Position numbers and translations under genes: made by a program. Below the pieces are notes generated by a model. That model did not search any database, was not told where the DNA came from, and saw only the letters and a program-made list of their open reading frames with translations. Shown here piece by piece: positions 27,074 to 36,122 of a stretch of 64,000 bases of DNA. Numbering within the stretch: the stretch's first letter is position 1; every line of letters begins with the position of its first letter. Origin of the DNA: Bacteroidales bacterium UBA5536 (GTDB lineage Bacteria; Bacteroidota; Bacteroidia; Bacteroidales; F082); the NCBI GenBank assembly GCA_002426795.1, contig DINQ01000020.1:195017-259016 (forward strand). The letters run 5' to 3'.

Positions 27074-30000
27074 TTATTGCTGAGCAGCAACCCATTTGCG
27101 GGCATTCACAAATGCCTCGAACCATGGACTTACCTCGTCGTTTTTTCTGTTTTCGGGATAGTGAGCCCATTGCCAGGGTAAGAAGGCGCGTTCGATGTGT
27201 GGCATCATGGCGAGGTGGCGGCCATCGTAAGAGCACAATGCAGCTGTACTCCAATCGCTGCCATTGGGATTGCCCGGATAGTTTTCCTGCCCATATTGCA
27301 TCACAATGTTGTAATTGTCTTTGAAACAGGGGAAGCTAAACTTGCCTTCGCCATGAGCAACCCAAACGCCCAGACGTTTTCCACTCAGGCCCGACAACAT
27401 CACGCTGTTATTTGCCGGAATATCCACATTCAGAAAGGCTGACTCGAATTTGCCGGAGTCATTTACCTGCATCACCGTTTTTTCGGGATGCTCCGGATAC
27501 ACAAGTCCGAGCTCCATCATAAGCTGGCAGCCATTGCAAACGCCCAGACTCAAGGTGTCGGTACGTTGGTAGAACTGATCGAGCGAACGCTTGGCTTTCT
27601 CGTTGTATAAAAATGCCCCGGCCCATCCTTTTGCCGATCCAAGCACGTCGGAGTTGGAAAAACCACCCACAAATACGATCATCTGCACATCTGTCAGGTC
27701 TTCGCGCCCGCTGATGAGGTCGGTCATGTGCACATCTTTCACGTCAAATCCGGCCAGATAAAGTGCGTAAGCCATTTCCCGATCGCCGTTTACGCCTTTT
27801 TCGCGGATGATTGCAGCGCGATAGCCAGTGTTTTTCCGCCTATACATGTCGACTCCGTAATCAATGGCTTTGCCGCTGAAATGTTGTCCAAAACTGAAGA
27901 ACAGATCTTGTTTTTTGTAATTTTTAAAACGCCTGAGCGCGTGTTTCTCTCCACTTTGCCGGATGTCGAGCAGGTAAGACGACTTGAACCAGGCATCGCG
28001 CATGGTATCAATATCGATCACAATTTTTTCGCCCCGGTGGTTCAGAATAAGCTGTCTTGCCTTGACAGGTCTTCCGAGAACCGCAAAATTAACTCCCAGT
28101 GACTTAAGCAGTCTTTTCGCTTCGCCATCAGCCGAAACCTGGATGACAACGGCAGGTTTTTCGCTAAAAAGCAGTGCTGTCGTATCAGCATGATGCAGCG
28201 GGGTGAGGTCTATTTCGAGTCCTTTTTCGCAGTTGGCAAAGTTCATTTCGAGCAAGGTGGTGACAAGGCCACCAGCTGACACATCATGGCCGGCAAATAT
28301 CAGTTCTTCACTGACCAATTGCTGCATTGCGCCAAATGCTTTTTTCAGGTAGTCAGCGTCAACCACATCTGGCGACTTTGTGCCAATGGCATTCAGCGAT
28401 TGTGCAAAACTGCTTCCGCCCAACTCAAAGCCTTCCTGGCCCGAGAAGTCGATATACAATATCTCTGTATCGGGGCGCAACGAAAGCACTGGTTTCACGC
28501 TTTTGCGGATGTTACTCACTTCGCCAACAGCTGTTACAATCACTGTTCCGGGGGCCATCACTTTCTCTCCATCGGGGTATTTCTGCGTCATCGAAAGCGA
28601 GTCCTTACCCGTCGGCACATTGATGCCCAGTTCAAGACAAAAATCGCTTAAAGCTTTCACAGCCATGTACAAACGGCTGTTTTCCGAATCATTTTTTGCA
28701 GGCCACATCCAGTTGGCACTCAGCGAAACACCGCTTAAACCACCTTCGATAGGTGCCCAAACGATATTGGTAAGGGCTTCGGCAACAGACAATCTTGAAC
28801 CAATACGTGAGTCGATCAGCCCGGGGATAGGTGCGTGTCCCAATGCCGTTGCAATGCCTTTCACGCCCTGATAATCCAGCGCTGTAATGCCAAGGTTGTT
28901 CAAAGGAAGTTGCACAGGGCCGGCACATTGTTGCATGGCAACACGTCCGGTAACAGAACGGTCGACTTTGTTGGTGAGCCAATCTTTACAGGCAACAGCC
29001 TCCAGCTGGAGCACCTGATGGATATATGCGTGAATATCATCGAATGAATAATTGAGCGGTGCAAACCGATAAGGTCGGTGTTTGTCTTCGAGCACTGTTT
29101 TTGGTGGCTTGCCAAACAGGTATTCGAGGCGCAGATCGATGGGGCAACTGTTTTCGTTACGGAGAAATTTCAACTGCTGATCACCTGTTGCTTTCCCAAC
29201 CACATAAAGCGGTGAGCGCTCCCGTTGTGCGGTCTGGTTAAGTATGTCAAGATCTTCAGGATGAATCACCAGACCCATACGTTCCTGCGATTCGTTTCCG
29301 ATGATTTCTTTGTCAGAAAGTGTAGGATCGCCCACAGGCAGTTTACCAATTTCGATGATACCACCACTATCTTCAACCAATTCGGAGAGACTGTTGAGAT
29401 GCCCGCCAGCTCCATGATCGTGAATAGATCTGATGGGGTTCTCGTTTCTTTCGGTCATCGCCCGGATAACGTTGGCCACGCGTTTTTGCATTTCGGGGTT
29501 GGCCCTTTGCACTGCATTGAGCTCGATGGCATTGCTGAACTCACCTGTGTCGACGCTTGAAACAGCGCCTCCACCCATGCCGATGCGGTAGTTGTCGCCG
29601 CCCAGCACCACAATCATATCGCCTGGTTCGGGAAGGTCTTTCTGGCTGTCTTGTTTGCGGGCATAGCCCACGCCGCCAGCAAGCATAATCACCTTGTCGT
29701 AGCCAAATGAATGGCGCTCGTTGTGCTCAAAGGTGAGCAAACTCCCGTTGATGAGTGGTTGACCAAACTTATTGCCAAAATCTGAGGCGCCATTGGAGGC
29801 TTTGATCAGAATTTCGGCCGGATTGTGGTATAGCCAGTCGCGCGCTACACAGTCGTGCTCCCAGCTTCTGTTTTCTTCGGTTCGTGGATAAGAGGTCATG
29901 TACACAGCCGATCCAGCAAGTGGCACACTGCCTTTACCGCCAGCAAGTCTGTCGCGGATTTCGCCACCACTTCCTGTTGAAGCACCGTTAAAGGGCTCAA

Positions 30001-30763
30001 CCGTTGTAGGGAAGTTGTGTGTTTCGGCTTTGATGGAGATGACAGCCTCAATATCGGTGACTTTAAAGAAATCAGCTTTGTTCTGTGTTTCAGGCGCAAA
30101 CTGCTCGATGCGCGGCCCAAGTATGAAAGCAACATTGTCTTTGTAGGCCGAAACAAGGCGGTTTGGGTGTTCTTTTGCGGTTTTTTTGATCAATGCAAAC
30201 AGCGTTTCGGGCATGGTCATGCCGTCGATCACAAAGGTGCCGTTGAAAATCTTGTGCCGGCAATGCTCTGAGTTTACCTGGGCAAAGCCATACACTTCGC
30301 TATCGGTCAGACGGCGACCTATTTTTTGGCTGATTTCCTGTAGATAGACAATCTCATCCTCGCTTAGTGCCAAACCTTCTTTTTGGTTGTATGCAGCCAG
30401 GTCATCTATATATCTTACTTCTTCGGGCTTGTGGTCAATATAAAAGAGCAGTTGATCGAGGTTGTGGTATTTTGCCTGAAGCATGGGATCGTAATCCGTG
30501 CTGTTTTTCTCGGTGCGGCTAAACTCTTCGATCCTGATGATGCCTTCGATGCCCATGTTTTGCGTAATTTCGACTGCATTGGTGCTCCAGGGCGTCACCA
30601 TTTCTTTGCGTGGGCCGATGTAGAATCCCTTGATGGTATTTTCGTGAATAAAGACAGCTCCTCCAAAGAGCCAGACCAGTTTTTCGATATCGGGTGGAGT
30701 TGGTTTGGTGTTGGATTCCAGTGCAATAATCCGATTTGGCGTGGGCTGGAAAAACAGTATCAT
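27074..30763 (-). CDS. purL: Phosphoribosylformylglycinamidine synthase (single-chain PurL)
   Basis: 1229 aa, the large one-chain form that makes FGAM from FGAR, ATP and glutamine in purine synthesis. Visible parts: the N-terminal domain; linker and first AIRS-like synthetase half (VNSEHCRHKIFNG, SIKAETHNFPTTVEPFNGA, GAGGHLNSLSELVED); second half (GKDSLSMTQKYPDGEK, AGHDVSAGGLVTTLLEM); and a C-terminal glutaminase with nucleophile Cys in LGVCNGCQLMMELG and the catalytic His/Glu in VAHGEGKF. I take the start at 30763 (MILFFQPTPNR), the usual family start. A longer reading to 30868 crosses the -7 promoter element at 30804. Confidence 0.96.
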   Translation of the reverse strand: MILFFQPTPNRIIALESNTKPTPPDIEKLVWLFGGAVFIHENTIKGFYIGPRKEMVTPWSTNAVEITQNMGIEGIIRIEEFSRTEKNSTDYDPMLQAKYHNLDQLLFYIDHKPEEVRYIDDLAAYNQKEGLALSEDEIVYLQEISQKIGRRLTDSEVYGFAQVNSEHCRHKIFNGTFVIDGMTMPETLFALIKKTAKEHPNRLVSAYKDNVAFILGPRIEQFAPETQNKADFFKVTDIEAVISIKAETHNFPTTVEPFNGASTGSGGEIRDRLAGGKGSVPLAGSAVYMTSYPRTEENRSWEHDCVARDWLYHNPAEILIKASNGASDFGNKFGQPLINGSLLTFEHNERHSFGYDKVIMLAGGVGYARKQDSQKDLPEPGDMIVVLGGDNYRIGMGGGAVSSVDTGEFSNAIELNAVQRANPEMQKRVANVIRAMTERNENPIRSIHDHGAGGHLNSLSELVEDSGGIIEIGKLPVGDPTLSDKEIIGNESQERMGLVIHPEDLDILNQTAQRERSPLYVVGKATGDQQLKFLRNENSCPIDLRLEYLFGKPPKTVLEDKHRPYRFAPLNYSFDDIHAYIHQVLQLEAVACKDWLTNKVDRSVTGRVAMQQCAGPVQLPLNNLGITALDYQGVKGIATALGHAPIPGLIDSRIGSRLSVAEALTNIVWAPIEGGLSGVSLSANWMWPAKNDSENSRLYMAVKALSDFCLELGINVPTGKDSLSMTQKYPDGEKVMAPGTVIVTAVGEVSNIRKSVKPVLSLRPDTEILYIDFSGQEGFELGGSSFAQSLNAIGTKSPDVVDADYLKKAFGAMQQLVSEELIFAGHDVSAGGLVTTLLEMNFANCEKGLEIDLTPLHHADTTALLFSEKPAVVIQVSADGEAKRLLKSLGVNFAVLGRPVKARQLILNHRGEKIVIDIDTMRDAWFKSSYLLDIRQSGEKHALRRFKNYKKQDLFFSFGQHFSGKAIDYGVDMYRRKNTGYRAAIIREKGVNGDREMAYALYLAGFDVKDVHMTDLISGREDLTDVQMIVFVGGFSNSDVLGSAKGWAGAFLYNEKAKRSLDQFYQRTDTLSLGVCNGCQLMMELGLVYPEHPEKTVMQVNDSGKFESAFLNVDIPANNSVMLSGLSGKRLGVWVAHGEGKFSFPCFKDNYNIVMQYGQENYPGNPNGSDWSTAALCSYDGRHLAMMPHIERAFLPWQWAHYPENRKNDEVSPWFEAFVNARKWVAAQQ

Positions 30764-30803
30764 AGGGATGGTGTTTTGCAGTGTGGCTTCAAAAAAACTG
30801 CTG

Positions 30804-30811
30804 CAAAGATA
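30804..30811 (-). promoter_or_regulatory. -7 promoter element of purL
   Basis: The minus strand reads TATCTTTG, a perfect TAnnTTTG match, 40 bp before the purL ATG at 30763. No -33 box at standard spacing. Confidence 0.45.
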
Positions 30812-30879
30812 TAAAATGCAGGTTACGGTGGGTCTAATTTCGATCATTTTCGGCAAGACAGAAGTCATTGCCTTTACTA

Positions 30880-31839
30880 CTACCCGGCTTCATGCTGTGT
30901 GTCCACCTTGGGCTCGTCTTTTAAGTCGCTGGCTGATATGCCAAAGCGTTCTTTGCTTCGGTCGGCACCCAGAGGTTCCACATGAATCAGGATGTCGTAA
31001 ACATTTTTGATGTGGGCTTTGATTTCGTCTTCAACTGCATGGGCAATCCGATGTGCCTCATCCAGGCTTTTGCTGCCACTCACTTCAATATCAAGGGCTA
31101 TCATATAATATTGCGCCATTTTTCGTGCCCTGATGCGGTGCGGGTTATAAGCACCTTCTACATTAGTAACAGACTGATTGATGAGCTGATAGATTCCAGG
31201 ATCGTCGAGGCTGTCCATCAGTTCGCGGCTCGATTGTATGATGATGCGGATGGCAACAACAATGATCCAGATACTCACCAGGAATGCGGTGATCGCGTCG
31301 AGAATGGGCATATGCAGGATGTAGGTGAATGCCAGACCCACGAGCACAGCAACTGAAATGAGCACGTCGTTCTGCATGTTTTTGGCATTGGCCTTCAACA
31401 TCGGGCTATCGATTTTTCGGCCGGTAGTGCGTAGGTATCCGGCAAGCAATTGTTTGCCTACGATTGACACCAAAACTACAAGGATGGCAATTTTGGAGGG
31501 CAGGGGAGCAACCTCTGCCGAAAGCATGCGCTGGAATGAGGAAATGGCCAGTTGGGCGCCTCCGAAAAAAATCACGAAGGCAAGCAGTTTTGAGGCGATG
31601 GTGTCGGCCTTGTCGAATCCATATGGGTGGAGCATATTGGGCGGCCTTGATATGATGCGTGCCGTGATGAGCGTGATGAGAGAACCCAAAATATCACCAG
31701 CCGAATCAATGCCGTCCGCCACCAGTGAGAGGCTTCCAGCCAGCAAACCAACAACGATTTTAAGCGCTGAGAGAAGGGCATTGCCAAAAATAGCTATCCA
31801 CGATGCGCGGATGATCTTTTTCTCACGGGTTTTGGTCAT
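30880..31839 (-). CDS. Cation diffusion facilitator (CDF) family metal transporter
   Basis: 319 aa. Six predicted TM helices, then a cytoplasmic ferredoxin-like domain with IALDIEVSGSKSLDEAHRIAH. This is a proton-coupled divalent metal exporter of the inner membrane. TM2 carries the metal-site pair Asp45/Asp49 (GIDSAGD). In TM5 the family's usual His-x3-Asp is Asn154-x3-Asp158 (NMQND), a change that should alter metal preference. The start at 31839 (MTKTREKK) is chosen over 31872 because it begins directly before the basic stretch typical of CDF N-termini. Single gene between purL and metX. Confidence 0.9.
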   Translation of the reverse strand: MTKTREKKIIRASWIAIFGNALLSALKIVVGLLAGSLSLVADGIDSAGDILGSLITLITARIISRPPNMLHPYGFDKADTIASKLLAFVIFFGGAQLAISSFQRMLSAEVAPLPSKIAILVVLVSIVGKQLLAGYLRTTGRKIDSPMLKANAKNMQNDVLISVAVLVGLAFTYILHMPILDAITAFLVSIWIIVVAIRIIIQSSRELMDSLDDPGIYQLINQSVTNVEGAYNPHRIRARKMAQYYMIALDIEVSGSKSLDEAHRIAHAVEDEIKAHIKNVYDILIHVEPLGADRSKERFGISASDLKDEPKVDTQHEAG

Positions 31840-31917
31840 GAAATTGTCCCTTTGGGATGGCAAAAATAGCAATTAATCGGAGTTTTTTTGGCTAAGCCCC
31901 TATTGGATTTTGGACTT

Positions 31918-32970
31918 TCAGTCATAGAAAACTGTATGACGACAGATTTCGCTGATTTGCTCTGATTCCAGAAGGAAACCATCATGTCCGTAAATCGTCT
32001 TTACAGTATGATAAGTGGCATTCGGTATATTTTTCGCCACAAATGCCTGTTCATCAGGAGGAAACAGCATATCGGTATCCAGTGCAATCACCGTTGTTTT
32101 GGCCTTGACCTGCTCCAATGCCTCAAGAATTGATTTTCGGCCACGCCCTACATTGTGGCTGTCGAAAAGACGCGACATGGCAACATAGCTGAATGCATTA
32201 TAGCGTTGAATCAGTTTCTCTCCCTGGTATTGCTGATAGGAAACTGCTTTATAATCACCTAGTTTTTCTGTCGATTCTTCCGCTTGAGTCAGATTATAGA
32301 TTGCAGCATTCCGGTAGCTGATCAACGCCATGGCGCGTGCGGCCTTCAAACCTGTTTTGCCGCCGTCGACAGTTTCGCTATAATAAGTTGGATCGGCAAA
32401 AATAGCCATGCGCTGTGCTTCATTGAAGGCAATATTCCATGGAGAGGCAAACGCGCTGCTGGCAATGAAAACCATGTTTTTGATGGCTTCGGGATACATG
32501 ATCGACCATTCAAGCGCCTGAAAAGCCCCGATGGATCCTCCGATGATCATTTTTATTGAGTTGATATTCAGATGCTGCCGAAGCAGTTCGTGGGCTTCAA
32601 CCAAATCACGGACGGTGATCAGGGGAAAGCGATGTAGCCAGGCTTTTCCGCTTTCAGGATCTGTATCAAGCGGGCCTGTTGTTCCATAGCACGACCCAAT
32701 GACGTTGGCACAAACGATGAAATACTTTTCAGGATCCATCAGCAAGCCAGGCCCAACCATACCGGGCCACCAGGATGCCACATCGGCATTGGCGGTATAG
32801 GCATGACAAACCCAAATCACATTATCGGCTTGTTCGTTTAGGCTTCCCCATGTCATAAAGGCGATGCGCAATTGCCTGAGGCTTTCGCCTCCTTCGAGGG
32901 AAAAGGGTTCTGAATGCTGATAATACTGAAGTTCGCTCATAGGACGGAATGGAGTTTTTGTTTTGGGCAT
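31918..32970 (-). CDS. metX: Homoserine O-acetyltransferase (MetX-like alpha/beta hydrolase)
   Basis: 350 aa (340 from an internal Met at 32940). MetX-type enzymes transfer an acyl group from acyl-CoA to homoserine, the first step of methionine synthesis. Family features: WVCHAYTANADVASWWPGMV, NVIGSCYGTTGPLDTDPESG, the nucleophile elbow IIGGSIGAFQALEW (usual GGSMGGMQALEW, so Gly to Ala two residues after Ser), the catalytic Asp in VIALDTDMLFPPDEQ and the His in IYGHDGFLLES. Whether acetyl- or succinyl-CoA is used cannot be settled from this. The gene appears monocistronic. Confidence 0.88.
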   Translation of the reverse strand: MPKTKTPFRPMSELQYYQHSEPFSLEGGESLRQLRIAFMTWGSLNEQADNVIWVCHAYTANADVASWWPGMVGPGLLMDPEKYFIVCANVIGSCYGTTGPLDTDPESGKAWLHRFPLITVRDLVEAHELLRQHLNINSIKMIIGGSIGAFQALEWSIMYPEAIKNMVFIASSAFASPWNIAFNEAQRMAIFADPTYYSETVDGGKTGLKAARAMALISYRNAAIYNLTQAEESTEKLGDYKAVSYQQYQGEKLIQRYNAFSYVAMSRLFDSHNVGRGRKSILEALEQVKAKTTVIALDTDMLFPPDEQAFVAKNIPNATYHTVKTIYGHDGFLLESEQISEICRHTVFYD

Positions 32971-33017
32971 GCATAATTAGTGAAAAAATGCAAAACAGCA
33001 GAGACATTACCTCATAA

Positions 33018-33047
33018 CAAAAAAAAGAGCCGTCAGTGCGGCTCTTT
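33018..33047 (-). terminator. Rho-independent terminator of the 33066 lipoprotein gene
   Basis: Nine-base stem AAAGAGCCG / CGGCTCTTT with a T run on the minus strand, 18 bp after that gene's stop. Confidence 0.8.
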
Positions 33048-33065
33048 GATGCTTAAAAGCAAAGT

Positions 33066-34202
33066 TTATTTCTTTTTTCTGAAGGTATATCCGGTGTCGC
33101 CCATGATGTCGGAGAGCCATTCGTAAGTGCCATCTCCATAAACCACTGCCAGGTCGGGATAGGTATCGCCATAATCAGGATCGGTGTACATTTTAAATTG
33201 GATATCTCCAATTTTAGCATTGAGAACCACATGAAGGAGTTGCATATTGATCTGACTGTTCAGGAACGCAAGGTCATAATCTCCTCCATTTTCCTCAACG
33301 TTTCTCATATGCGCATCGATGGCGGCAAAATTTGCAGAACCTTCGATGCGAAGTGGCATGGCCATATAATAACCACTTATGGTTTGTACATTTTCCATGT
33401 CAGCGGTGTAAACGAGGTTCCAATTGAGGGCCATCAGTTCAACATCGTCCTGTTTAAAAGAGAAACCTGCCACGAAATTGGTGCCACCTCCGCTGAGTGT
33501 TGCCTGAAACTGGTAGGGAGAAACAGCCATACCAAATGAAACTGCAGTAGGAATTCCGTCTTCAGTTAAAGTGCTGCTGTAATTGCCTTGTGCAGCTGTT
33601 TGGTTGTCAATTTTCAGGTTCATGTTTACGTTGGTTGGCACGTAATCTTCATAGGTTTCGGTCACCCATGTTTGGTTGTAGTCATCCCAATAGGTATCTT
33701 CAAAGGTGATAGTGGTGTAAGTGAGGTTGTTTGCGGCCAATTCTGCATTGTTTTGCTGGTTGTTGTAGGCTGTTTCGTTGGCAGGATAGCGCAGTACAAG
33801 GCTGTTGGCCGATGATTCGACAAGTTCGAAATCGTCGATAGAAAAGTTAAAGGCATAAATTCCAAACTGTCCAACTCCGTCATCTCGCTGTGCGGCAGGT
33901 GTAAAGGCTTTTTTAACCTTTGCCAGGTTGAGTTTTCCTGAGTCAAAAGCAAGTGTTTTCAAGGTGCTTTTGAGAGACTGGTTTCCCATGATTTGCATTA
34001 GAAACTGGACGGACTCCATGGCAGAAGTGCTCATCATGTTGTCCATGTTGGTTGTAATTTCCTGACTTGCATCACGAAGTTCGACCTTGGCCTGATCGGG
34101 CGTGAGTTCCTTGGTGGTGTCTTCTTTTTTCTTCTCGCAGGCAGGCATCACCAGAATAGCTGCCAGCAATATCGCTAGTGCGAACAATGTCTTTGTTTTC
34201 AT
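33066..34202 (-). CDS. Lipoprotein of unknown function
   Basis: 378 aa. Signal peptide with probable lipidation at Cys22 (LVMPACEKKK, a weak lipobox). The mature protein is acidic with a helical segment (ELTPDQAKVELRDASQEITTNMDNM) and then a beta-rich domain containing several antiparallel strands (YTADMENVQTISGYYMAMPL). I do not recognise the family. Own promoter (34237-34244) and terminator, so a single-gene unit. Confidence 0.7.
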   Translation of the reverse strand: MKTKTLFALAILLAAILVMPACEKKKEDTTKELTPDQAKVELRDASQEITTNMDNMMSTSAMESVQFLMQIMGNQSLKSTLKTLAFDSGKLNLAKVKKAFTPAAQRDDGVGQFGIYAFNFSIDDFELVESSANSLVLRYPANETAYNNQQNNAELAANNLTYTTITFEDTYWDDYNQTWVTETYEDYVPTNVNMNLKIDNQTAAQGNYSSTLTEDGIPTAVSFGMAVSPYQFQATLSGGGTNFVAGFSFKQDDVELMALNWNLVYTADMENVQTISGYYMAMPLRIEGSANFAAIDAHMRNVEENGGDYDLAFLNSQINMQLLHVVLNAKIGDIQFKMYTDPDYGDTYPDLAVVYGDGTYEWLSDIMGDTGYTFRKKK

Positions 34203-34236
34203 TTTAATAAGGTTTGGTTACAGGTTTATTTTAGGT

Positions 34237-34244
34237 CAAAGATA
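34237..34244 (-). promoter_or_regulatory. -7 promoter element of the 33066 lipoprotein gene
   Basis: The minus strand reads TATCTTTG, a perfect TAnnTTTG match 34 bp before ATG 34202. Confidence 0.45.
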
Positions 34245-34278
34245 CTGCTTTTTGCATGTGGAGGAAAGTTTTTTGTGC

Positions 34279-34307
34279 TTGAAAATGCTGTGTTTTTTGT
34301 AGTTTTA
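34279..34307 (+). promoter_or_regulatory. Probable promoter of the YiiX-like lipoprotein gene
   Basis: TTG (34279-34281) and TAGTTTTA (34300-34307) with an 18-bp spacer, one mismatch from the TAnnTTTG consensus; ATG 34325 follows 17 bp later. Confidence 0.4.
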
Positions 34308-34324
34308 CAGAACAATCTATAAAC

Positions 34325-35065
34325 ATGAAGCGCTTCCGGCAGCATTGGCTCCTGATTTTTATGGTTTTGGCAACAGCTTTGGGTGGATGTAACTCAGATA
34401 AGACAAGCCCTAAAGCCGGCCCGGAGAATCAACTGCTGCTGCAGAATGCAGTTGAGGGGCAACTGATTGAGTTGAAGCCTGGGGATATTTTGGTACGACC
34501 CAACCTCAACCTTTTGCCGGGATCGGCATTTGTGCCAAACGGAAGTGGTTTCGGGCATGCCGCGCTGGTGGTCAAAGGTTATGCACATCAAAATATCGAC
34601 AGTCTGCTGGCAGGCGTACAAATCATCGAGTCCATCGCGAAAGATGTGCCACGCGGGTTTCAAATCAGGCAGATCAGTGGGTATTCAAGGCACCGCCTCA
34701 CCATTTTGAATAATGTAAACTTTGGTTCAAAGTATTCTGGAAACCGTTACCGCTTAAGGCTTGAACTCAGCGAGGCACAAATAGATTCCATCATCGCTTT
34801 TGCCATGAAGCAACGCAACGATCTTTCTTCCTGGAATGCCTCCAAACGCTTCCCTGACAGTAATTTCGTGCCTGATTCGTTGTATGCCAACTGGGCCGAC
34901 AACAATACCTGGTATTGCTCATTGTTGGTGTGGCAGGCAATTTATTACGTAACGAAGATCGATCTGGATCCCAATGGTGGTTATATGGTTTATCCGAACG
35001 ATTTAATTTCGAGCCCTTATTTCGATGCGCAGCCGGCAGCCGAAACGGGCAGGTTGCGGTTTTAG
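34325..35065 (+). CDS. Lipoprotein with permuted papain-like (YiiX/NlpC-P60-like) hydrolase domain
   Basis: 246 aa. A perfect lipobox (TALGGC, Cys22). The mature domain shows the permuted NlpC/P60 (YiiX/YebB) order: ELKPGDILVRPNL, then the catalytic His in GFGHAALVV, then the nucleophile Cys in NTWYCSLLVWQAIYY. Such proteins are cell-envelope amidases or peptidases; the true substrate of this subfamily is not established. It is convergent to the next gene with a 4-bp gap. Confidence 0.82.
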   Translation: MKRFRQHWLLIFMVLATALGGCNSDKTSPKAGPENQLLLQNAVEGQLIELKPGDILVRPNLNLLPGSAFVPNGSGFGHAALVVKGYAHQNIDSLLAGVQIIESIAKDVPRGFQIRQISGYSRHRLTILNNVNFGSKYSGNRYRLRLELSEAQIDSIIAFAMKQRNDLSSWNASKRFPDSNFVPDSLYANWADNNTWYCSLLVWQAIYYVTKIDLDPNGGYMVYPNDLISSPYFDAQPAAETGRLRF

Positions 35066-35069
35066 GGTA

Positions 35070-36074
35070 CTAGCCTGCATCCGGGATTTTTAGGTTGAGG
35101 ATGTTTTTCGCCAAAAGCAGCAGTTCCTCCAAATTTTGCACAGAGCCGTCTTCGAAGCGAATTTCCAGACTGATTCTATCGGTGCCCGGCACCTTTACAA
35201 AAACCACATCACCCAATCTATTCCCTTTTAAATCGGTGAAATAGAACTCGGAATGCTTGTTGAAATGCGCCGGGTATGCCATTTCTTCCTGACTCGTGAA
35301 TTGATCGTCGGCCATAAAATGAATGACAAGGGGAAACACCTGTGTTACGATTTCAAGGTTTGAAAACTGCAGGCTGTTTTGCTTTAGGTGTACGTCGCTT
35401 CGCAGTGTGCCTTCTAATTTGATTGATTCATTATCGGTCAGCACATAATCGACGTAAATGGTGGCATAATCGCTGTGAAATTTACTGCTGAGTTTGCAGT
35501 TAAGCCGAAAGCCTGAAAAGTTGAATAACAGTTTTGCTTTTTGGGGCATCTGGTGTTGCAGCTCGGCCGAATAGTCGAGACTGGCGATAATATGGTCTGC
35601 TACCAACAGTTTGGCTTTGGCACGCGTGGGCATGGTCATCTCAAAGGCAGTTGCTTCTTCGCTGTACTCGCTGAGCACAAAGTTGGCCAGACTGTCTTTG
35701 CGGCTTGTGAACGGGAATGAAATGCTGATGCCTTGGGTGCTGTCGCTCACAGTTTTTGTACAAGAATCGCTGCTGTAGTATTTATAGATTCCCTTGTTTT
35801 TGTCGAGCGAGAAGTAGGGTGATCCAGCTGAATCAGATGTTACGGAGGCTGACTGCAACGGCAAAGGAAGACGACTCAGCTGCCTGAGTGCCATCAAGGC
35901 TTTGATCGATTCGGTTTGTGCCATTTTGTTGGCCAGCTGCAGACTTTCAGCATCGAAAGCCTTCAAGTGTTTGATGCTTTCGTCTTTGGGTAAGGTGGAG
36001 GTACATCCTCCGCAAAAAAACCAGATCGCACAAGCGAAAAAAAGACTTGCGTGAACTTTAGAAGTTTTGGTCAT
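35070..36074 (-). CDS. Lipoprotein of unknown function, last gene of the B12-sensor operon
   Basis: 334 aa. Signal peptide with Cys24 in FFCGGCTSTLP. The mature part is helical at first, then beta-rich (RLNCKLSSKFHSDYATIYVDYVL), with no motif I recognise. It begins 48 bp after the receiver-kinase gene in the same direction, without an obvious terminator between, so it may be the distal gene of the 36123-39723 signalling operon. That membership is inference from spacing. Confidence 0.65.
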   Translation of the reverse strand: MTKTSKVHASLFFACAIWFFCGGCTSTLPKDESIKHLKAFDAESLQLANKMAQTESIKALMALRQLSRLPLPLQSASVTSDSAGSPYFSLDKNKGIYKYYSSDSCTKTVSDSTQGISISFPFTSRKDSLANFVLSEYSEEATAFEMTMPTRAKAKLLVADHIIASLDYSAELQHQMPQKAKLLFNFSGFRLNCKLSSKFHSDYATIYVDYVLTDNESIKLEGTLRSDVHLKQNSLQFSNLEIVTQVFPLVIHFMADDQFTSQEEMAYPAHFNKHSEFYFTDLKGNRLGDVVFVKVPGTDRISLEIRFEDGSVQNLEELLLLAKNILNLKIPDAG

Positions 36075-36122
36075 GACAGTGGCGAAAAATTGATGCGTTG
36101 ATTTACTTTCAGATTGAATGAT

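Noticed and set aside
27197..30814. Many long open frames on the plus strand opposite purL
   Set aside because: They are shadows of the GC-rich purL codons on the minus strand and match no family pattern.
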